From Leuctra nigra (lineage: Eukaryota; Arthropoda; Insecta; Plecoptera; Leuctridae), in contig OW203761.1 of the NCBI GenBank assembly GCA_934045905.1, positions 33,468,964-33,532,963 of the forward strand: 64,000 nt of DNA, written 5' to 3'. The translations under genes were made by a program, and so were the position numbers. Positions 1-14,440 of the stretch are shown here, one piece after another. The notes under the pieces are model-generated. The model worked only from the letters and a program-made list of their open reading frames with translations, was not told the origin of the DNA and did no database searches. Each line of letters begins with the position of its first letter. The first letter of the stretch is position 1.

Positions 1-1479
1 GTTATATTTATGATTTTTTCTCCTAATTACATTGTGCACGTCTGTATTTTATTTTTAGTTAAATGCAGTTCAATGAACATCGTTTGACTATTTTCATATT
101 TTCTTTGTCGACGATTTCCACGCGTTCGTGGGCATTCGAAATTAACATCAAACTTGCATATTTATAAATAAATTGAGATAGTAAATACCAACTGCAAGTA
201 TCAATTGAGATAGTTTGACAGAACGTCAACAATAGGTACAATTCATTACCCCGCTTGTCTTGCTCTGCCAATATGTTGATTGTCACTGCCAAACCTCTGC
301 CCCATGCACATGGGATGTGTGAAAGATCAAAGAACCACCATCGGATGTGAAATGCGGAGGTGTTTGGCTCCAACCCCGAGCACACATGATGACACGTGAC
401 CTCGTGTTTACCCCAGCTTCAGACGATATGAGAATTCGAAATCCTTTGACACAGGCAGGGGATTTCAAATAATCTTATTCACTCGCAGGAAATGTCAATA
501 TTGGAGGATGATTTTAAAGTATGAATCACGTGTTTGTTCTGATTAATTATGCAGGGGTTTTACAGTTTCAACTTTTATTGCGAATGAAGTTTAAAGAGCA
601 GAAATTTGTTTCCCCCTTCATTCTCCATGCCATTAGAATCTCGTAACAATTTAGACAGGTCTTGTGTGCTTCTCAACCATGCGAAGTCGCAACTTCGATT
701 CGTCATCAATGGGCACACACAATTAAATTCATTCTAAAACATTGGTTATTCAATGGTAATTATTATGTACTTTAATTTTCGACTGCATTACCTATTTTAG
801 GCTAAAATTCTAAAAGATGGGTTCCAATTCTAATCTAAGGTTTTTTGGTGACGATTCAATCATGTCATCACTTCAGAACGCGCGACATCATCCAATCATA
901 TTACAGAACAACTTTGGAGCATTATTTTAGAGTCTACAAAATGCAAATAATTAGAGAACTTGAAGGTTTGGCTTTCTAAATCATAGCCCTAAAAGAGTAA
1001 GAAAAGGGTTACAATTGATGGAACCTGATTAATAAAACCTTCCGAAACAAACTATTTCACTGTCATTCACTTTCTTATGCGCGAAGGTATAATGCACATT
1101 CGTTATAGCTGTACCTATTTCGTTTAATTTTTTTACGGGTGTAAAACAATAATATTTAAATGCACATAAGTCAAAGCACCCGACGCCGCGTGAAGGGCGT
1201 CGCGACGAAAGATGCCCTCCGTCTTCGTCGTTGATATCACAGGCGATTGCCGCGGCGTCATATTCCACGCGGGCTGCAGAACATGTGTGATGTCACGACA
1301 CGATATTTCACAGCGCGCTTTTTGTCCCTGTTGTCTTCCTTGCCTCCGAGATAACATTAGACATCATTAAAAGATCTCGCGAGAGATTGACAACATTCTC
1401 ACATCGCAACGCGCACGCGTCAGATCAGGACTATTTTCAGGATTCTGGGACTTGAAAGGATCCGGAATGAGTGACACTA
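1..1479. other. No supported feature
   Basis: AT-rich DNA with overlapping short frames on the minus strand at 59-468 and 1029-1357, none resembling a known protein. A modest CpG-rich patch lies around 1180-1300. Confidence 0.5.
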
Positions 1480-1816
1480 AAGGCAGAATTACCCGTTTCA
1501 AGTTTCCTTGAATTCAGCCCTTTCAAGGGGGTTGAATTCAAGACTTGCATCGTCTAAATGAAACATTGAAGAATTTAACACGTTTTCAACTCTTGTCTTC
1601 AAGACATATCTCGACAGCCTTTTCAATTAGAACATGTCCTATTTTCCTTCAAGTCTTGAAATACTTCACCGCAACTTCAATCAACAATAAACATTAAATC
1701 GTCTAAATTCTCTTTCAAGTTTCCTTGAAATCAAGGGTTGAATTCAATCCCTTCCTTGAAATCAAGGGTTGAATTCAACCCCTTCAAGGAAACTTGAACC
1801 GTGTAATTCAGGCTTA
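1480..1816. mobile_element. Foldback (MITE-like) element with TTCAAGTTTCCTTGAA motifs
   Basis: The left end (1480-1513, containing GAATTACCCGTTTCAAGTTT) is inverted-complementary to the right end (1783-1816, containing AAACTTGAACCGTGTAATTC). Inside, TTCAAGTTTCCTTGAA-type palindromic blocks and an AATCAAGGGTTGAATTCAA block recur at 1730 and 1757. No coding capacity. No target duplication could be assigned. Confidence 0.6.
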
Positions 1817-1822
1817 AGTGAT

Positions 1823-1855
1823 ACCACAGACTTGTAGCCTTAACAAGTCTGTGGT
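1823..1855. repeat. Perfect hairpin, 13-bp stem
   Basis: ACCACAGACTTGT at 1823-1835 pairs perfectly with ACAAGTCTGTGGT at 1843-1855 around a 7-base loop. It sits just right of the foldback element and is bracketed by a short direct repeat of GTGATACCA. Confidence 0.8.
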
Positions 1856-2217
1856 GATACCAAAGGATAACTTTATCAAGTGCTGTCCCAAAATCTCAAA
1901 ATGGTCACTCAATGTGACGTGAATAGATAAGTTGAATACCGTCCAATTTTACGGGTAGTTTCTACAGGAGGTATCTAAAATGTGCACATAAAGGTTCATG
2001 ATTTAATTTCTCTGGATTTTATGAAGGTCTAACTAATTTGGTTACGTTGTAATAAACTTCCTGTAATAAATTTGACAACAGTGAAATTTACGATTCCAGA
2101 CTCAACTTTAGAAAAGAAATCGTTAAATCCAGAGACATAAAAAGTGAATTTGTAGAAAACTCTCAATTTGTGTGTCCTTTGGTGAAGATACCTTGGAAGG
2201 TACCACTTTCACTTCCA

Positions 2218-2298
2218 CACCGAGAAAAATACTTCGTATTCAAATAAATTTAATATAAATTTATTATAAATTTATCTAAATAAGCACTTTTCTCGGTG
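2218..2298. repeat. 81-bp AT-rich palindrome with ACCGAGAAAA ends
   Basis: ACCGAGAAAA at the left is complementary to TTTTCTCGGT at the right, and the centre is near-palindromic AAATTTAT sequence. It resembles a small MITE or cruciform-forming site. Confidence 0.6.
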
Positions 2299-5200
2299 AA
2301 GAAAAATTTTGAAGTTTGAATTTTGAAGTTATTCAAAAATCTTATTTAAAAAAAAAATGTATAATTGTAAGTACAATGGTCTAAGAATATTCACATACGG
2401 AGTGATTACATCATCAAAGGTATAATTATTATTGACGACATTTTCTTTCAAATCTGCATGAAGCCAGTTGAAATCATAAGACAAGTTCAGCGAATGTCAT
2501 TTCGAAGCGTATAAATCAAATGGTTTGGTCCCTGCTCTGAGACGCTGGAAGGTGTTGTGCACGTGCGGGGGCGTACGTGATTGACGTGTGTCGGTGTTGG
2601 GTCAGAGAAATCGAGCACCCAATGTTACGCTCCGTGATGACGCGAATGTCAAGAGGGTCAGGATCTTAGCAGGATGTGACCCGCGGTAAAACTCTCATTA
2701 GCAGCTCGATGAATGGAGTTTCATCGGGGTCCAGGATGTGGTAACGTAACACCGACTCTTTCGTGCTGCCTGACATTCATTCAAAGATCTGCGGTGAGGT
2801 TTTACAAAGTTGCGAAGATGAAAATAGATTTCGAATATATTGGACTTGATCTCCTTTGCATTTTGATTGTGTTCGAATGTATGGGATGAGATGAATACAG
2901 TTTCCGGTAAATAAATAGCAACCAAAATATGGTTTAAAGAAAAAACTAAACCATCTTCCATCCTGCAGTAATCAGAAAATCCTATTGTTCGTCCTTAGAT
3001 AATCTTATTGTTCCACCTTATGCAACAATCCTGATTTCTCGTCCTGAGGTAAAAAATAAAAAAAATGCTGGAAATACAATATTTCAGTTTCAGAAAAAAA
3101 ATATAATTTTATTTTCCAAATTAAAAACTGTTTACAATAATTCACGTTACCATTTTTTAAATGTTTTCTAACTTACAAATTTTCTATTATATAAAATAAG
3201 GAACTAGAGGCACCATGGGATAACCAAAAATATGCTTTTGACAGGAGCTAAGGAGAGTGCCTTCGATGGGGGTTGTACTGAGATGGTATGAAGCCGCATA
3301 AATCCTCATCAGTAAAATATTATATCATTAACAATTTTGAATCAATAATAAGATAATATGCTACATTAACATTAACATAATCAACATTAAAGTTTCTTTT
3401 TCTTTTACTCTTTCATAAACTGACTTGATAGGTTTTGTTACATCATGGCTTTTTAAACCCATTTATGTATTTCAATATCCAGTTCGGTGTACTGGCGTAC
3501 TGCCTAAAATGGCCTAAAAATAGGGGCGTACTGCCTAGTTCGTTATTCCACTAGCCCTGTAGCCCTGTCCCTGTAGCGAGGGTGTGATTAGCAATTACAA
3601 GCCATGTGCTGTCCAGCAGGAGATCTCATCTGGAGCAAACATCCCCCTCCCCCCCGAGCACGTGACAGGTGTCCGGTGACCAACCCACCCTGGTGCCACG
3701 GCGGGTGTCAGCAGCCATCCATCATCTCCAGACATTCACGACTCTCTTCCTTGAAACAGAATTACAACACACTTTACAAGCACTTTTATGACATTACATT
3801 CAAAAAGCCATTTCTCAGAGGAGGTGCCGTCTTTTTGTATTTTCTCGGAGCTCTATAAAGTTCGTTATTACTTTATTTTATTAGTTCGCACATAAAATAT
3901 ATATCTATTCTTGCTAACTCAACCGTTACTGATTTTATTAAATTCTCACTCTCTTTCATTCAAGTGAGATGAATGCCCGATTTTTTCATAGGTTTTCTGT
4001 CGTCTTTCAATCAATTAAAAAGGCGTTACGGTCACTATTTTCAAAACAATTAATTAACAAAGTGCTGGTACGTATCTTACAGCTGCCAACATATCGAAAT
4101 AATAGAATATATACGTTCATTAATCAAACAAATAATTTGATAAAGCAAGTGCTAATAGGTTTTCTATTCGGAGGTGAAGAGGTGTGTCTCATTTATTAAA
4201 ACAAATAAGAACGAGAAACGCAAACACCAAAACTCCATTGTTATGTGGTTTTATAATATGTGCGATGGATTGATCACAAATTCATTTTGATTGAAAACTG
4301 TGAAACCGAAGAGGTGTAACCAGCAATACATCAAGAGGTTATCGACAATGGAAGTTAAACAAATTGCTTCACACCCTTCAGCACATACATCAGTAGTCTT
4401 GAAGCTCTCGCTTCGCTGGATTCTATTAGCTACCGGGCTTTGTGTGTCAATTACAACACACTAAGATCAAGTTAATTGTTTGCGTAAAAATATACGCGGT
4501 CTGTGTTAATTAGAGAATTGCATTTAAAGAAATAGGGTTGTCATTAGAATGGGTAAACGGCTGGGTGACTTTGGTTGTGCAAGAACAATGACTCTTATCA
4601 ATGCTTGCTTATGAATTATTTAAATGACAATTAAAAATTAACGTATGTTGATTAATGAAATGATGAGATGAGAATAAAATGATACCTGAAATTTGACGAG
4701 TACTTTTACGAGATGCACTTTATTTTCCAGCAGCATTTTAGGAGTCTAAATTTAAGATCGATTTCGTCGAGGAGATGTACAAATACCGATTCGAATTCGT
4801 GTTCCGCCCAAAGCAAATTGTTAGCATTAAATTGTAATTCTTTTTATTCAAATTTTAAGACTGGGAATTCCAACCCAAAAATATGATTGAATTAATTCGA
4901 TCTTTATATCGATTTGTTTTTTTCATCAACGTGAAGCTGAATCGTGCGTAGCCCGCGGGCTGTTTGGGAGATATTTCAGTTTACTTGCTTTAAGTTGCAT
5001 GAAAATTGTTCAAGCAACTCATTATGTTTTTCTTTCTCATTTCAAACGATTTTGTAGAAACTTCAATTGTATTGGAAAAATGTTCTATAATTCTTTATTT
5101 CTGTTTACATTTAAAATTTAATTTGTAGACAGTTTCCTTATTTAACAAGTACATTCAAAAATGATTAGAACATCTCACGTTCATAGTTATACACGCTTTT

Positions 5201-7520
5201 TACTTTTACTGTCACTTTGATGACGTTTTGAACCTTGTTTTGACAATTGGTCGAATTCTACGTTAGTTTTGTCTATTTGTTGTAACCATTGAAATATAAG
5301 AGCATCTTGCATTCGTTAGACATGATTTCTAATTATTAACAGCTATTATTATCTGAAACGTAAGATTATAAGTAGTTAGCCAATAACAATACAATAATCT
5401 TTCTATACAAATCTAACTTCAGTATTAATAGCATTATTAATCATTAATACAATATACTCCTGCTCGTGCTTTTATTCAGTTCGTTAATATAATAGTAATT
5501 ATTGCATCATTGAAAAACATCTTGGTTTCATATTCAATTATTATCCTTTTTTCCTATGCAATAAATCGTTATTTTTTTCTTCCCATCTCATCAAAGTTTT
5601 TGTCCTGGTAGCATATGTTGTACAATTATTTATACGGAAAATAGACAAACGAGAAAGATAATCAGCCGAATAACTATAATAATTAACGATAAGTAATTAT
5701 TGGCTTGTATTAAATGGATTTGTAAATAACTATATACGTGTATTCTTGTTCGTCTATGAAGACCAGCACGCATGGTGCAGACCATACCGCAATTTGCTGG
5801 ATTCATGCATCAATGACAAAGAGTTTTCTAAACCGACCATCACGCAATCTCAGGCGAGGCTTGGACCGAATAATATCATGAGTTTCAGAATAAACTAACA
5901 GCAGACAGAGAAGAAAGGTTCTTTCTTGCATGCATTTTGGGAGTTTGTTCATCTTCATAATTGTAAATTCAGTTCCCAGATTATTAGTGAAACAGGTGAT
6001 AGTGTGGTTGTGGTGAATTGTTGCATCTTTTCAAGAAAACCGATGTGTAGCTTCTGAATGTTGTGGATATAATTGATTGAAGATCATCTTTTGATTTCCT
6101 TTGTAGTAAATGAATGAATGAATTGATGCTTGCAATCTATGAATGAACCGGCTGCTATTATGTCTTGGGTTCGTATTCGAAGGTTTTCTTCGAATGTCCA
6201 ATATAAATCGTTTGATTTTCTGTAGCTGGATTTGTAAACTAACGCAAACAATTTTTCTCTCTTATAATGCTTTTTACTCAAAGTGTGTGTGTAAATATAA
6301 GTCATTTGAAGTCGTCCTGAAATAAATTTATTTCAGAATTTCGTTTACTTTTCTCACATATCGGTACTCAAAATTCAATTATTCCAGTTCATAAAATGAA
6401 CCCAACACGAGTTATTCAAATCATCAGATCCCAGAGTTTTTCCTCTCCATTCACAAACTATGTCCTAAAAGGTTTTCACCACAAAGCAAGAGCTCGAGAG
6501 GAGGTGTTGGTTGGTTTTTACTTTTTATAGAACTCGCTGTGCAAATCGTTTTTCAAGATCGTAAATCTGTCGTAGTTGTCTATTTATAGTTCTTCTTCCT
6601 ATTCTTATTATTATGTTCACCTGAATTAGCCGGTATAATAGACGTCGCCGATAATGGAGCGACTTTCTCGGACGATCTTCTTTCATCTCCATGACCGCCT
6701 CCATTACGCGAGCAAGTTGACTTCAAACTCATTCACATAAAATCAGTGAATTATTATCAGAAAACTCATCCTCATTCCTTGTTATTCACACCCCAATCCA
6801 CAATTTTTTTCCCTCGATTGGGTGGTTTTCTCATTCTTCCCTTCTGAACGGTAGCACCATTTATAATGTCTGTCAGTGAATGGTTTGGATGGATCTTATC
6901 TAGGTGCAATTGAGTGTATAACTCGACCGATGTTAGCTTTTATTATGAAGGCTAAGAGAAGATTTAGTATGTATTGATGCCACGCATAAGACCACCGAGG
7001 ATTGTGAACACTCTAACACCCTAAATGCCACAACATCATGTTCTAACGGACTACAATTGAATTACATCTCGTTAGGATACAAAAGATGACACGATTTGTC
7101 ACCAATAAAAAATAAAAGATTATTTATGATCTTGTTGTACAAACAAGCCTAATAAAACATACAGATATCTACAATACCTACGCCAAAGATGACAGATAAC
7201 TTACAAAAATTCCAAATTAGACATATTCTTGGCCGATTCCTCATGGGTCAGATTCAGAAAGAATTGAAAGGATTTTCGGAAAAAATACCTACATATTTAT
7301 TCAAATTTCTATTGGAATTTATGACAAGTCCTTAGTCTGTGATTCTATAACATATTTTAGATTCAATTAGGACGGAAATAATTGCATTGCATGCATAAGG
7401 ATAACAGAGCCGAAATGTTTTCACTCGAAATGAATTCAGACAAGTAACAGAATCAAATGCTTAAAATTGGGCAGGATTATTGTCAAATCTCGATTTCTTG
7501 ACTCGAATAATATTCTAGGA
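2299..7520. other. Intergenic, no supported feature
   Basis: AT-rich DNA; the longest open frame is 87 codons on the minus strand at 2698-2961, with no recognisable domain. No RNA gene or clear repeat seen. Confidence 0.5.
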
Positions 7521-7587
7521 AATTGTGCATAAAGGCCGATGCACAATTGACGCGGACGGACGACGCGGACGGACGACGCGGACGGAC
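7521..7587. repeat. Perfect hairpin followed by a 3x13-bp tandem repeat
   Basis: AATTGTGCAT at 7521-7530 pairs with ATGCACAATT at 7539-7548 around an 8-base loop. It is followed at once by three perfect copies of GACGCGGACGGAC (7549, 7562, 7575). A related CpG-rich motif recurs at about 7635-7652. This may be the end of a decayed element. Confidence 0.8.
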
Positions 7588-10500
7588 GATGTTTAGGTAT
7601 TATAACATATTCAGTCTGGGCTGTTCACAATCGGACTGCGACGGACGACGACTTTAACATCGTATCCGATGTTAACTCGTGAAAGTCTTCCGTCACATTT
7701 GAACGTTCAAATCCTCAAATTGTTGATATTTGCAGACAATCGGTTTGCACCCAATCAGTTACATGTCGAGTTTCAATTGCCTTACCCTTTAACAACAAGA
7801 TGTCGGCAGTTCCAGAGCAAGAGCATAAAGCCTGACATAGTTTGTCACCACTCCATCATGCCCAGGTGTGATATAAAGATCGAATAAACTTCTTGCTTTT
7901 CATCCACCCTTACAAATCTCGCTCCATTGATCCTTCACGGCCCCTCACAGAGCGCGAGCTTTCTTAAACGATAACCCATGGTGATCGTCAAGAAGAATGC
8001 TGCTTCATGGATTATCGTCACGTGGAAGCATTGTTAACAGAAACGCATGCAGTGTAATTGTAAATGTTAGCAATTTACAACACACGCCTCTAAAATCAAG
8101 ATAATTCAATACATGAGAGTATCGGTTTCATTTTAGTTGTGCCGAAGATAGTCAAGGAATTAAACAATATTAATCCGTATTCCAAAAGTAACTACGCGGA
8201 CCTCGATTTTATTTATTTCTTTATTCAATTCTTTCCCAAACTATGGTTGGGTAAAAGAGGAATAATTGTACAAGATTATAATTCAAAATAACAATTTGAA
8301 AATTATATTTTGAAACCATTTTCAAGTGTTATGATTCACATTCCCATTCACACATAATATTTCTTCCATTTTCTCCTCCGTTCCAGCATCTTTCTCTCCA
8401 TTTCTCCATCTTCCCACGTCTCACTCTGTCTAAATTTCTTCCCATGTTTCTCCTCTCTCTTCTACATCCCATTTAATTTGATCTTTCCGTCTCTATCATG
8501 GTCATGTACAGTACTTTATATAAACGAGCTGCGGACATAGTTTAGCAAAGGTACATTATAATAATAAGTAATAATATTGTATCAATAGACTCGTTCAAAT
8601 TAATATTCGCGAAATCTTATTTTATTGAAATGTATCATTTTCTAATATTAGAATTGCAATGACTTTGCAAGCAAGTTTGAAAATAATGTGTCTATGGTCG
8701 AAGAATACATGGGCAAGAACAACAATGGTGGTGTACATAAAGTGAAATGACATGTTCCACAGTCTAAAATTCTACTCTATTACATTACCTCAAAAAGTTT
8801 TTAACATTTACCAAGAAATCATCAGTTTCCTTGGAGTTTAAAAGCAATTATATATACTCCGTATGCTTTTAATGGAACTGTTCTACTCTCTAAAGGTAAC
8901 CAGCAAGTCTTCATGTCTAATTGACCACAATTACAAGCAATTTCAGAGTTCCAAGTGGTCAAAAATAATTGTTTCCAGTGTAATTGTAGGGTAAAGGGTA
9001 ATTAAAACTTGTATAAATAAAATAAATGCAACACAAAACGAAGTAATTCACATTAAATTTTTAAAATTTCCGCTGTTTGTTCAATTTGATTAATTTATAT
9101 ATTTGACTTTAACCACATATTTCACAAAGGAGCTACCAAGATACCAACATGGATAAAAAAAATATGAAATTAAGATAATAATTGCGTATTCTTTTATTAC
9201 ACTAGTATTTACTAATGAATGAAGAAGACATAAAATACAGGAAAGGAACACATCAAGGAGGAATTAATACAGAATAAATTGCCATAGACTTCTGAGGACT
9301 TAATCTGAGAGTAGTGTATATCGTTACAGTTGGAGAACCCTATAATTTAAATTATCTCAAAAGTAATAATTGTGAATTTCTTTTCACGGTGTATCTGTGT
9401 CACCTGCAGTTTTGTTTTCTGCCGCCGTGGAAGGAGGGAAGAAGATTGGTATTAATTTCATGCCCTCGGGCAGAACAGAATACATCAAGCCAATGACATA
9501 ATATACGCTCTTAGACCTGATGACCAGTGGCTGGGTGACCATTGTAGCCAGAGCCAGGTGACCAGTGCCCGGTGACCAAGTAAGTATATAGCAGAATAAT
9601 GTTAGGGAATTGAGAGAAACTGTGCAATCGTGGTCACTTATTAGGAATCATCCCTACAGAATAAAATTCCGAATAAATAGGTAAGAGGGTAATTTTTATG
9701 ACTGGAATCAAATCTGAATTACCAGTTTTGTAACAGCACTTGTGCGTATAGGATTAATAATAACTTCACACTCCCAACTAGATGATAGTGTAGGTACTTT
9801 ATTATGGGTGGATTGAAGTATTTGAACTATGCCGGGTTTGATTGCAATTACAATTTACTTACACAATTGGGATCCAAGTCACTGATGTTTGTTCAAAACA
9901 ATACTTGATTCATTGATTGCTGAAGAAAATACATAAAAAGGAATTACTTGATGATACAAACTAATTTATTTCCATCATTCTATGAGAAAATGTTTGATCT
10001 AAATTACTCTGAACGACCGTTAAAATGTCAAACAAACAATAGTTTATTGAATAATCAAATGACTTTCAAATTATTTTTACATAATAGAGCAATATTCCCC
10101 TCGCATTTGTGGGATAAATTATGCCAGCAAAGTAGGCGGATTAACAAGCTTTATACAAATAACATCCATGCATTTTTTCTGTTTGTATCACCAAAAGAAA
10201 TCCCCTAACATTGAAAAGATTCATGCAGTTTATAGAGAAGAAGGAGGGTGGGGATGGCACTTTGTGGGTTTGTCCCCCATGATGCCATGGGTTCAAAGCC
10301 CCTACACACACTATCAATATTAATAGCCACTAATGGCCCCATTCTGTATGAAATATGTTGTATGGCATTCTTGCCAATGCAGTCCACTTTCCTTGTAGAA
10401 AGTCAAAATCAGCTTATGCCAGTTCATATTGTTGTTCGTTGAGGGATGTTCCATTCCAAACAACAAGGGTGGTTTCATCCATTTCTTATGGATACAGGCA

Positions 10501-12138
10501 TAGGGAAGTCAAAATCTCAAAATGTGCAAATCGATTTAAGGAATGTAAAATAAAATTGATATTAAATTGAGGTATATATTGGATTGAATTTCTGAAGCCT
10601 GATTTATTCGAATCAATGTTATGAATCAAGACTCAAAGTCAAGTCAAATTTATGCAAATTGAAGCACAGTAACTTCTAACAACTGTATAGTGACAATAAC
10701 ATGGAATAACCTGAAGAATATAAAGAGAGAAAATAACACCACGAATTTTGGTCAGAAAAGTTTGACTCACTTGATATTGTGTCCCGATTCAAATAATGGA
10801 TCCTTGTAAATGTCAGTCAATAGGTAATCGAAAGTTAGATACACGACATCAATAACATAATTGCTAGAGAGGTTTAAAAATTGCAGTGCATTACAAGGAA
10901 ATTAGTATGCACTATGTTGATAGAACTACTCAAAGAAAACCGCTTTCAAACGATTTTAAAATAGTCTCAAAATATTATAATTATGTGTGTATAACGTGAT
11001 CGCTGAGGTATAGACATTTTAATATTTAAACAAACTGGTCATTTCATGAAATAAATATTTTATTCTGAAATTAATTATATCCACATTATAGTCATTTGAC
11101 TTTTGATCATGTTCATGTGCATTTCTGTGCGTTTTCTCCTGTTTTTTCTGTTTGTTTGTTGAGTTGTAACATATCGGAGCAGAAAAGAGAAGTGTCCAGT
11201 TTTCCAAATTGTTTTTTTCAATTTATCATTACATACCCTACAAATTCGAGATAAATAATTGTACAGGTTTTACAGACATTGTATTTGCAAAAACGTTAAT
11301 GAACCTTAATTGAAATAACTGTAATAAAGTTTTTGTTTCCTTAATTTATTCAACTTATTATCAATTACATCAATTTTATAGTTACATTATTCAATTACTT
11401 GTAATTGTAACAATAGACATACCTGATGAATTGTATATATTAATATAAAACATATATAAAAAATTTAAAACGATCATAAAAAATGAAATTAATTATTGAA
11501 ATCTGCACATGACCTTTCTCTCAATTGATTCATTGCAAATATAAAGCACATATTTAAATAGTAAATGCACATAAATTATTCGATTTACAAATTGATCTTT
11601 GGATCATAACGGGCCTTTTTAAATAATGTTAGTAATAGATAACTATTAGGACTAGTATCATTAGAATTAGACTCTTTATAGATATCTTTAATGCAATTTT
11701 TTTCATCCCCATGACTTCAATGTTCGCATTTTTTTTTTACTAACAACAATAATTTGCCTCCAGCTTGCCTTGATAAAAAGCAAACACACGCATAATTTGT
11801 CACTGCATTGTTGCTTTGAAGTTGAGCTGAATGTAAATCGGTCGGAGTTATTGCAAAGGTTGTGACGGAACTAATGCCGAGTCATAGAGAATCACACCTC
11901 CATGTCTGATTAGCCCTCGAACTATACAAGATCAGAGATCGTACTTGTGACTGCAAACCATGTGTGTGTCTCGGTGTGATTTCACGCCAGTAGACGCATT
12001 CAATGGGGCCCCTTGCCCCACAATCTATACCTTCACAATGAGAGGCTCCTCACTTTCAAATAATAACGATGCGAAGGTAGTCGCCTCTGAACCCGCAGAT
12101 AGGTTTTATGAAATGGTAAAGTTTTGTACAACAGATAC
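7588..12138. other. Intergenic, no supported feature
   Basis: AT-rich DNA. GGTGACC recurs three times within about 60 bp at 9519-9578 and again at 3673, 20060, 20816 and 21159; its meaning is unclear. No gene supported. Confidence 0.45.
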
Positions 12139-12209
12139 AAAAAAAGTCTCGTCACCACAGTGGTGACGGGACTTTTTTTAGAGATCTGAGAGTCACTCTC
12201 AGATCTCTA
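12139..12209. repeat. Two adjacent long hairpins
   Basis: First hairpin, 12139-12179: AAAAAAAGTCTCGTCACCAC pairs with its complement on the other side of a 1-base centre with a single mismatch. Second hairpin, 12179-12209: TAGAGATCTGAGAGT and ACTCTCAGATCTCTA are perfect complements around one base. They abut with a one-base overlap. No coding frame is involved. Confidence 0.85.
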
Positions 12210-12472
12210 ATAGTTTCGTTACGAATTTGACTTTGCTGGAGATTTTGTAAAATAATAATAATACACTTCCATTTATTTACCAGCTGGCCAAGAGACATTG
12301 AAATACACTATTTATCTTCAGAAGAAGAAAACTCGAAATTCATTTTCTCGGTTTTTAGTTGGACATTTTTAGGTATCACGTTATCAAGCCATCATTAACT
12401 AAAGTTAAAGTCTACAACTACAGACATAATGAAATATTATTCTCTTTGAAGTGAGTTAGGTATATTGAATTT

Positions 12473-12548
12473 ATTATGCATTTACGGTATGTTGAGTGAC
12501 TGTGAGTGTACGGTACGACTTGGCTGGGTGGAGCGACCGCTCCACTAG
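12473..12548 (+). mobile_element. 3' end of Helitron-like family B
   Basis: The fragment ends with a perfect 8-bp hairpin (GTGGAGCG, loop AC, CGCTCCAC; 12528-12545) overlapping a terminal CTAG at 12545-12548. The preceding sequence, TACGACTTGGCTGGGTGGAG, is shared with copies near 29281, 31156, 34441 and 41187. Only the last ~75 bp of the family is present here. Confidence 0.65.
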
Positions 12549-14440
12549 ATACAGTTTTGTGTATTCTCTTTTAAAATGACTAGAGATGTCATGCCACCGC
12601 TGCAAATAACATTGGATAAAATTGTCAGGCACTTAATTCATGCTACAGCAAGGATCATTTACATGGACTCCCGGCCTTCTGCTTCTATTAGGGTACAAAT
12701 ACAGGTCCGCGCTATTCTCATGTTTGAGTCTTATACGAGTCCTCATACATTTCTTGAAATTACAGACTTTTTATTTCAATCGTTGCCAGCGTGCCTCACA
12801 TTCCACTTAAATATTCTCTCTTGATATTATTTACAATATTATTCCAGCCCATTCTAACATTATCTTCCCTCCACGATATTGTTTACATTCCATGCTTCTA
12901 GTGCAAACACCAGAAGTAGTTTGAATTGACAACACTAAAGTAACAAGCCCCCAACCCCATATGAATTAACACTACTTAGCAGATTCGCACCACCCTAAGC
13001 CCCTGATCAAAAGCAGATGCGTCTTGCTTTAGAGGGGCCCCGTTTGGTCCAGGGGCCCAGGGGCCACTTGACGACTTACACCCAGGAGGAAATGACGTTG
13101 ACAAACGACAATGTCACCGCCATCAACCCCTAACAATAGCAACCCCCTACCCCTGGAGACCTTTTATTGTGCCATTTAGGCATTAGCTTTGATGGTGCCA
13201 GAAGACAGTTGGAGTTTATGTGAGGGTAAAGTCATTGATTTCTTGCAATATGACTCCAAAGCATGGATAGAATTAGGTTTACTTATGAAATCAAGTCTTT
13301 TGTGTCGTAGAAGTTTGGTTGTTATTGTTGATTTGAAGATAATATTGCGACATCACTGTTGTAATGCGTTTATAAAGTTTGTTAGCAGTTGCGTATGGCA
13401 CACGGTTGAAAGCACGTCAAATTTGACACTTTTGTACAGCAGACAATAACTTATGATGGACGTTCATGGCAGAGTGGCGTTTACTGGGAATTATTTATTA
13501 GGTTTAGAGAAACGATTGAGGAACCAAAATAATATTTATTTTCAGAATGGTTTTACCAAAGATAGTTTTACTTTCCACTTCATATATTTTAACAATTAAA
13601 AATATATTTGAAATTAAATGAACATGTAATTGATAAGATAAGATGTTTTTGAAATGTTTTTCACATAGTAAATTGACCATTCAAATAAAGACACTTAGCG
13701 GTTTCAGAAAGGCAAACAGAAATACCATACATTTACGTTCATGTATTGGATAATATCAGACTTCATATACCTATCATCGAATTATTCAAGAATATTTCAG
13801 CAATAATTCGGCAATTCCGAGGTTCAATAGAAAAAAGACAATGCGTTTATACTTCAATTTATGCTGAGAAAATGACCATTGGCCAATGTGAATGAGCGCA
13901 TCCTTTCAGTTTATCGCTAATCGAAAAATTACATCAATTTCAACACTGGGTTACTTTGTTCGTGTTCGTAACTGTGATCGATTTAATATTGCCATCGTCA
14001 TGAGCACATTATCTCTCGACGAATACCAAGGAGAGGTTTTACAATCAAATGATGGGGCTGTATAAAAGGCTACGATATTGTTATGAAGCTATGTCATTTC
14101 ATACCGATTTTTCACCACGTTTCGTTTCATCTTGCGCTTCGACCGACAGCCATTAAAACAGAACTGTATAATTTACCATTGAATCGTGATGGAATTTAAC
14201 TAGTCAAGTCGCTAGTCCTCTTGCAAGTCTTGCCATTGCTTGACGTAGGCATTGTTATACCAAATAGACCATGCGTATTAGAAGGGCTATTGACTAGAGA
14301 ATTTGATCATGTGAAAATAGCTAGTCTTACTTTGGACGGATTTCTAAAATTCTTTAATATTTTGTGACCTGTCTAGAAATAATGTGGTATAAGATACAAT
14401 GTATGGTTTCTCTTTGTCCAAACTTGAAAGCTAAGAACCT
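12549..14440. other. Intergenic, no supported feature
   Basis: Short frames only (82 and 86 codons at 12576-12824 and 13189-13449). They lack recognisable domains. No RNA gene seen. Confidence 0.45.

Noticed and set aside
10205..10442. Overlapping frames with a GGTTCAAAGCC motif resembling a pol III B-box
   Set aside because: No T-arm stem of five pairs, no A-box and no cloverleaf could be drawn.
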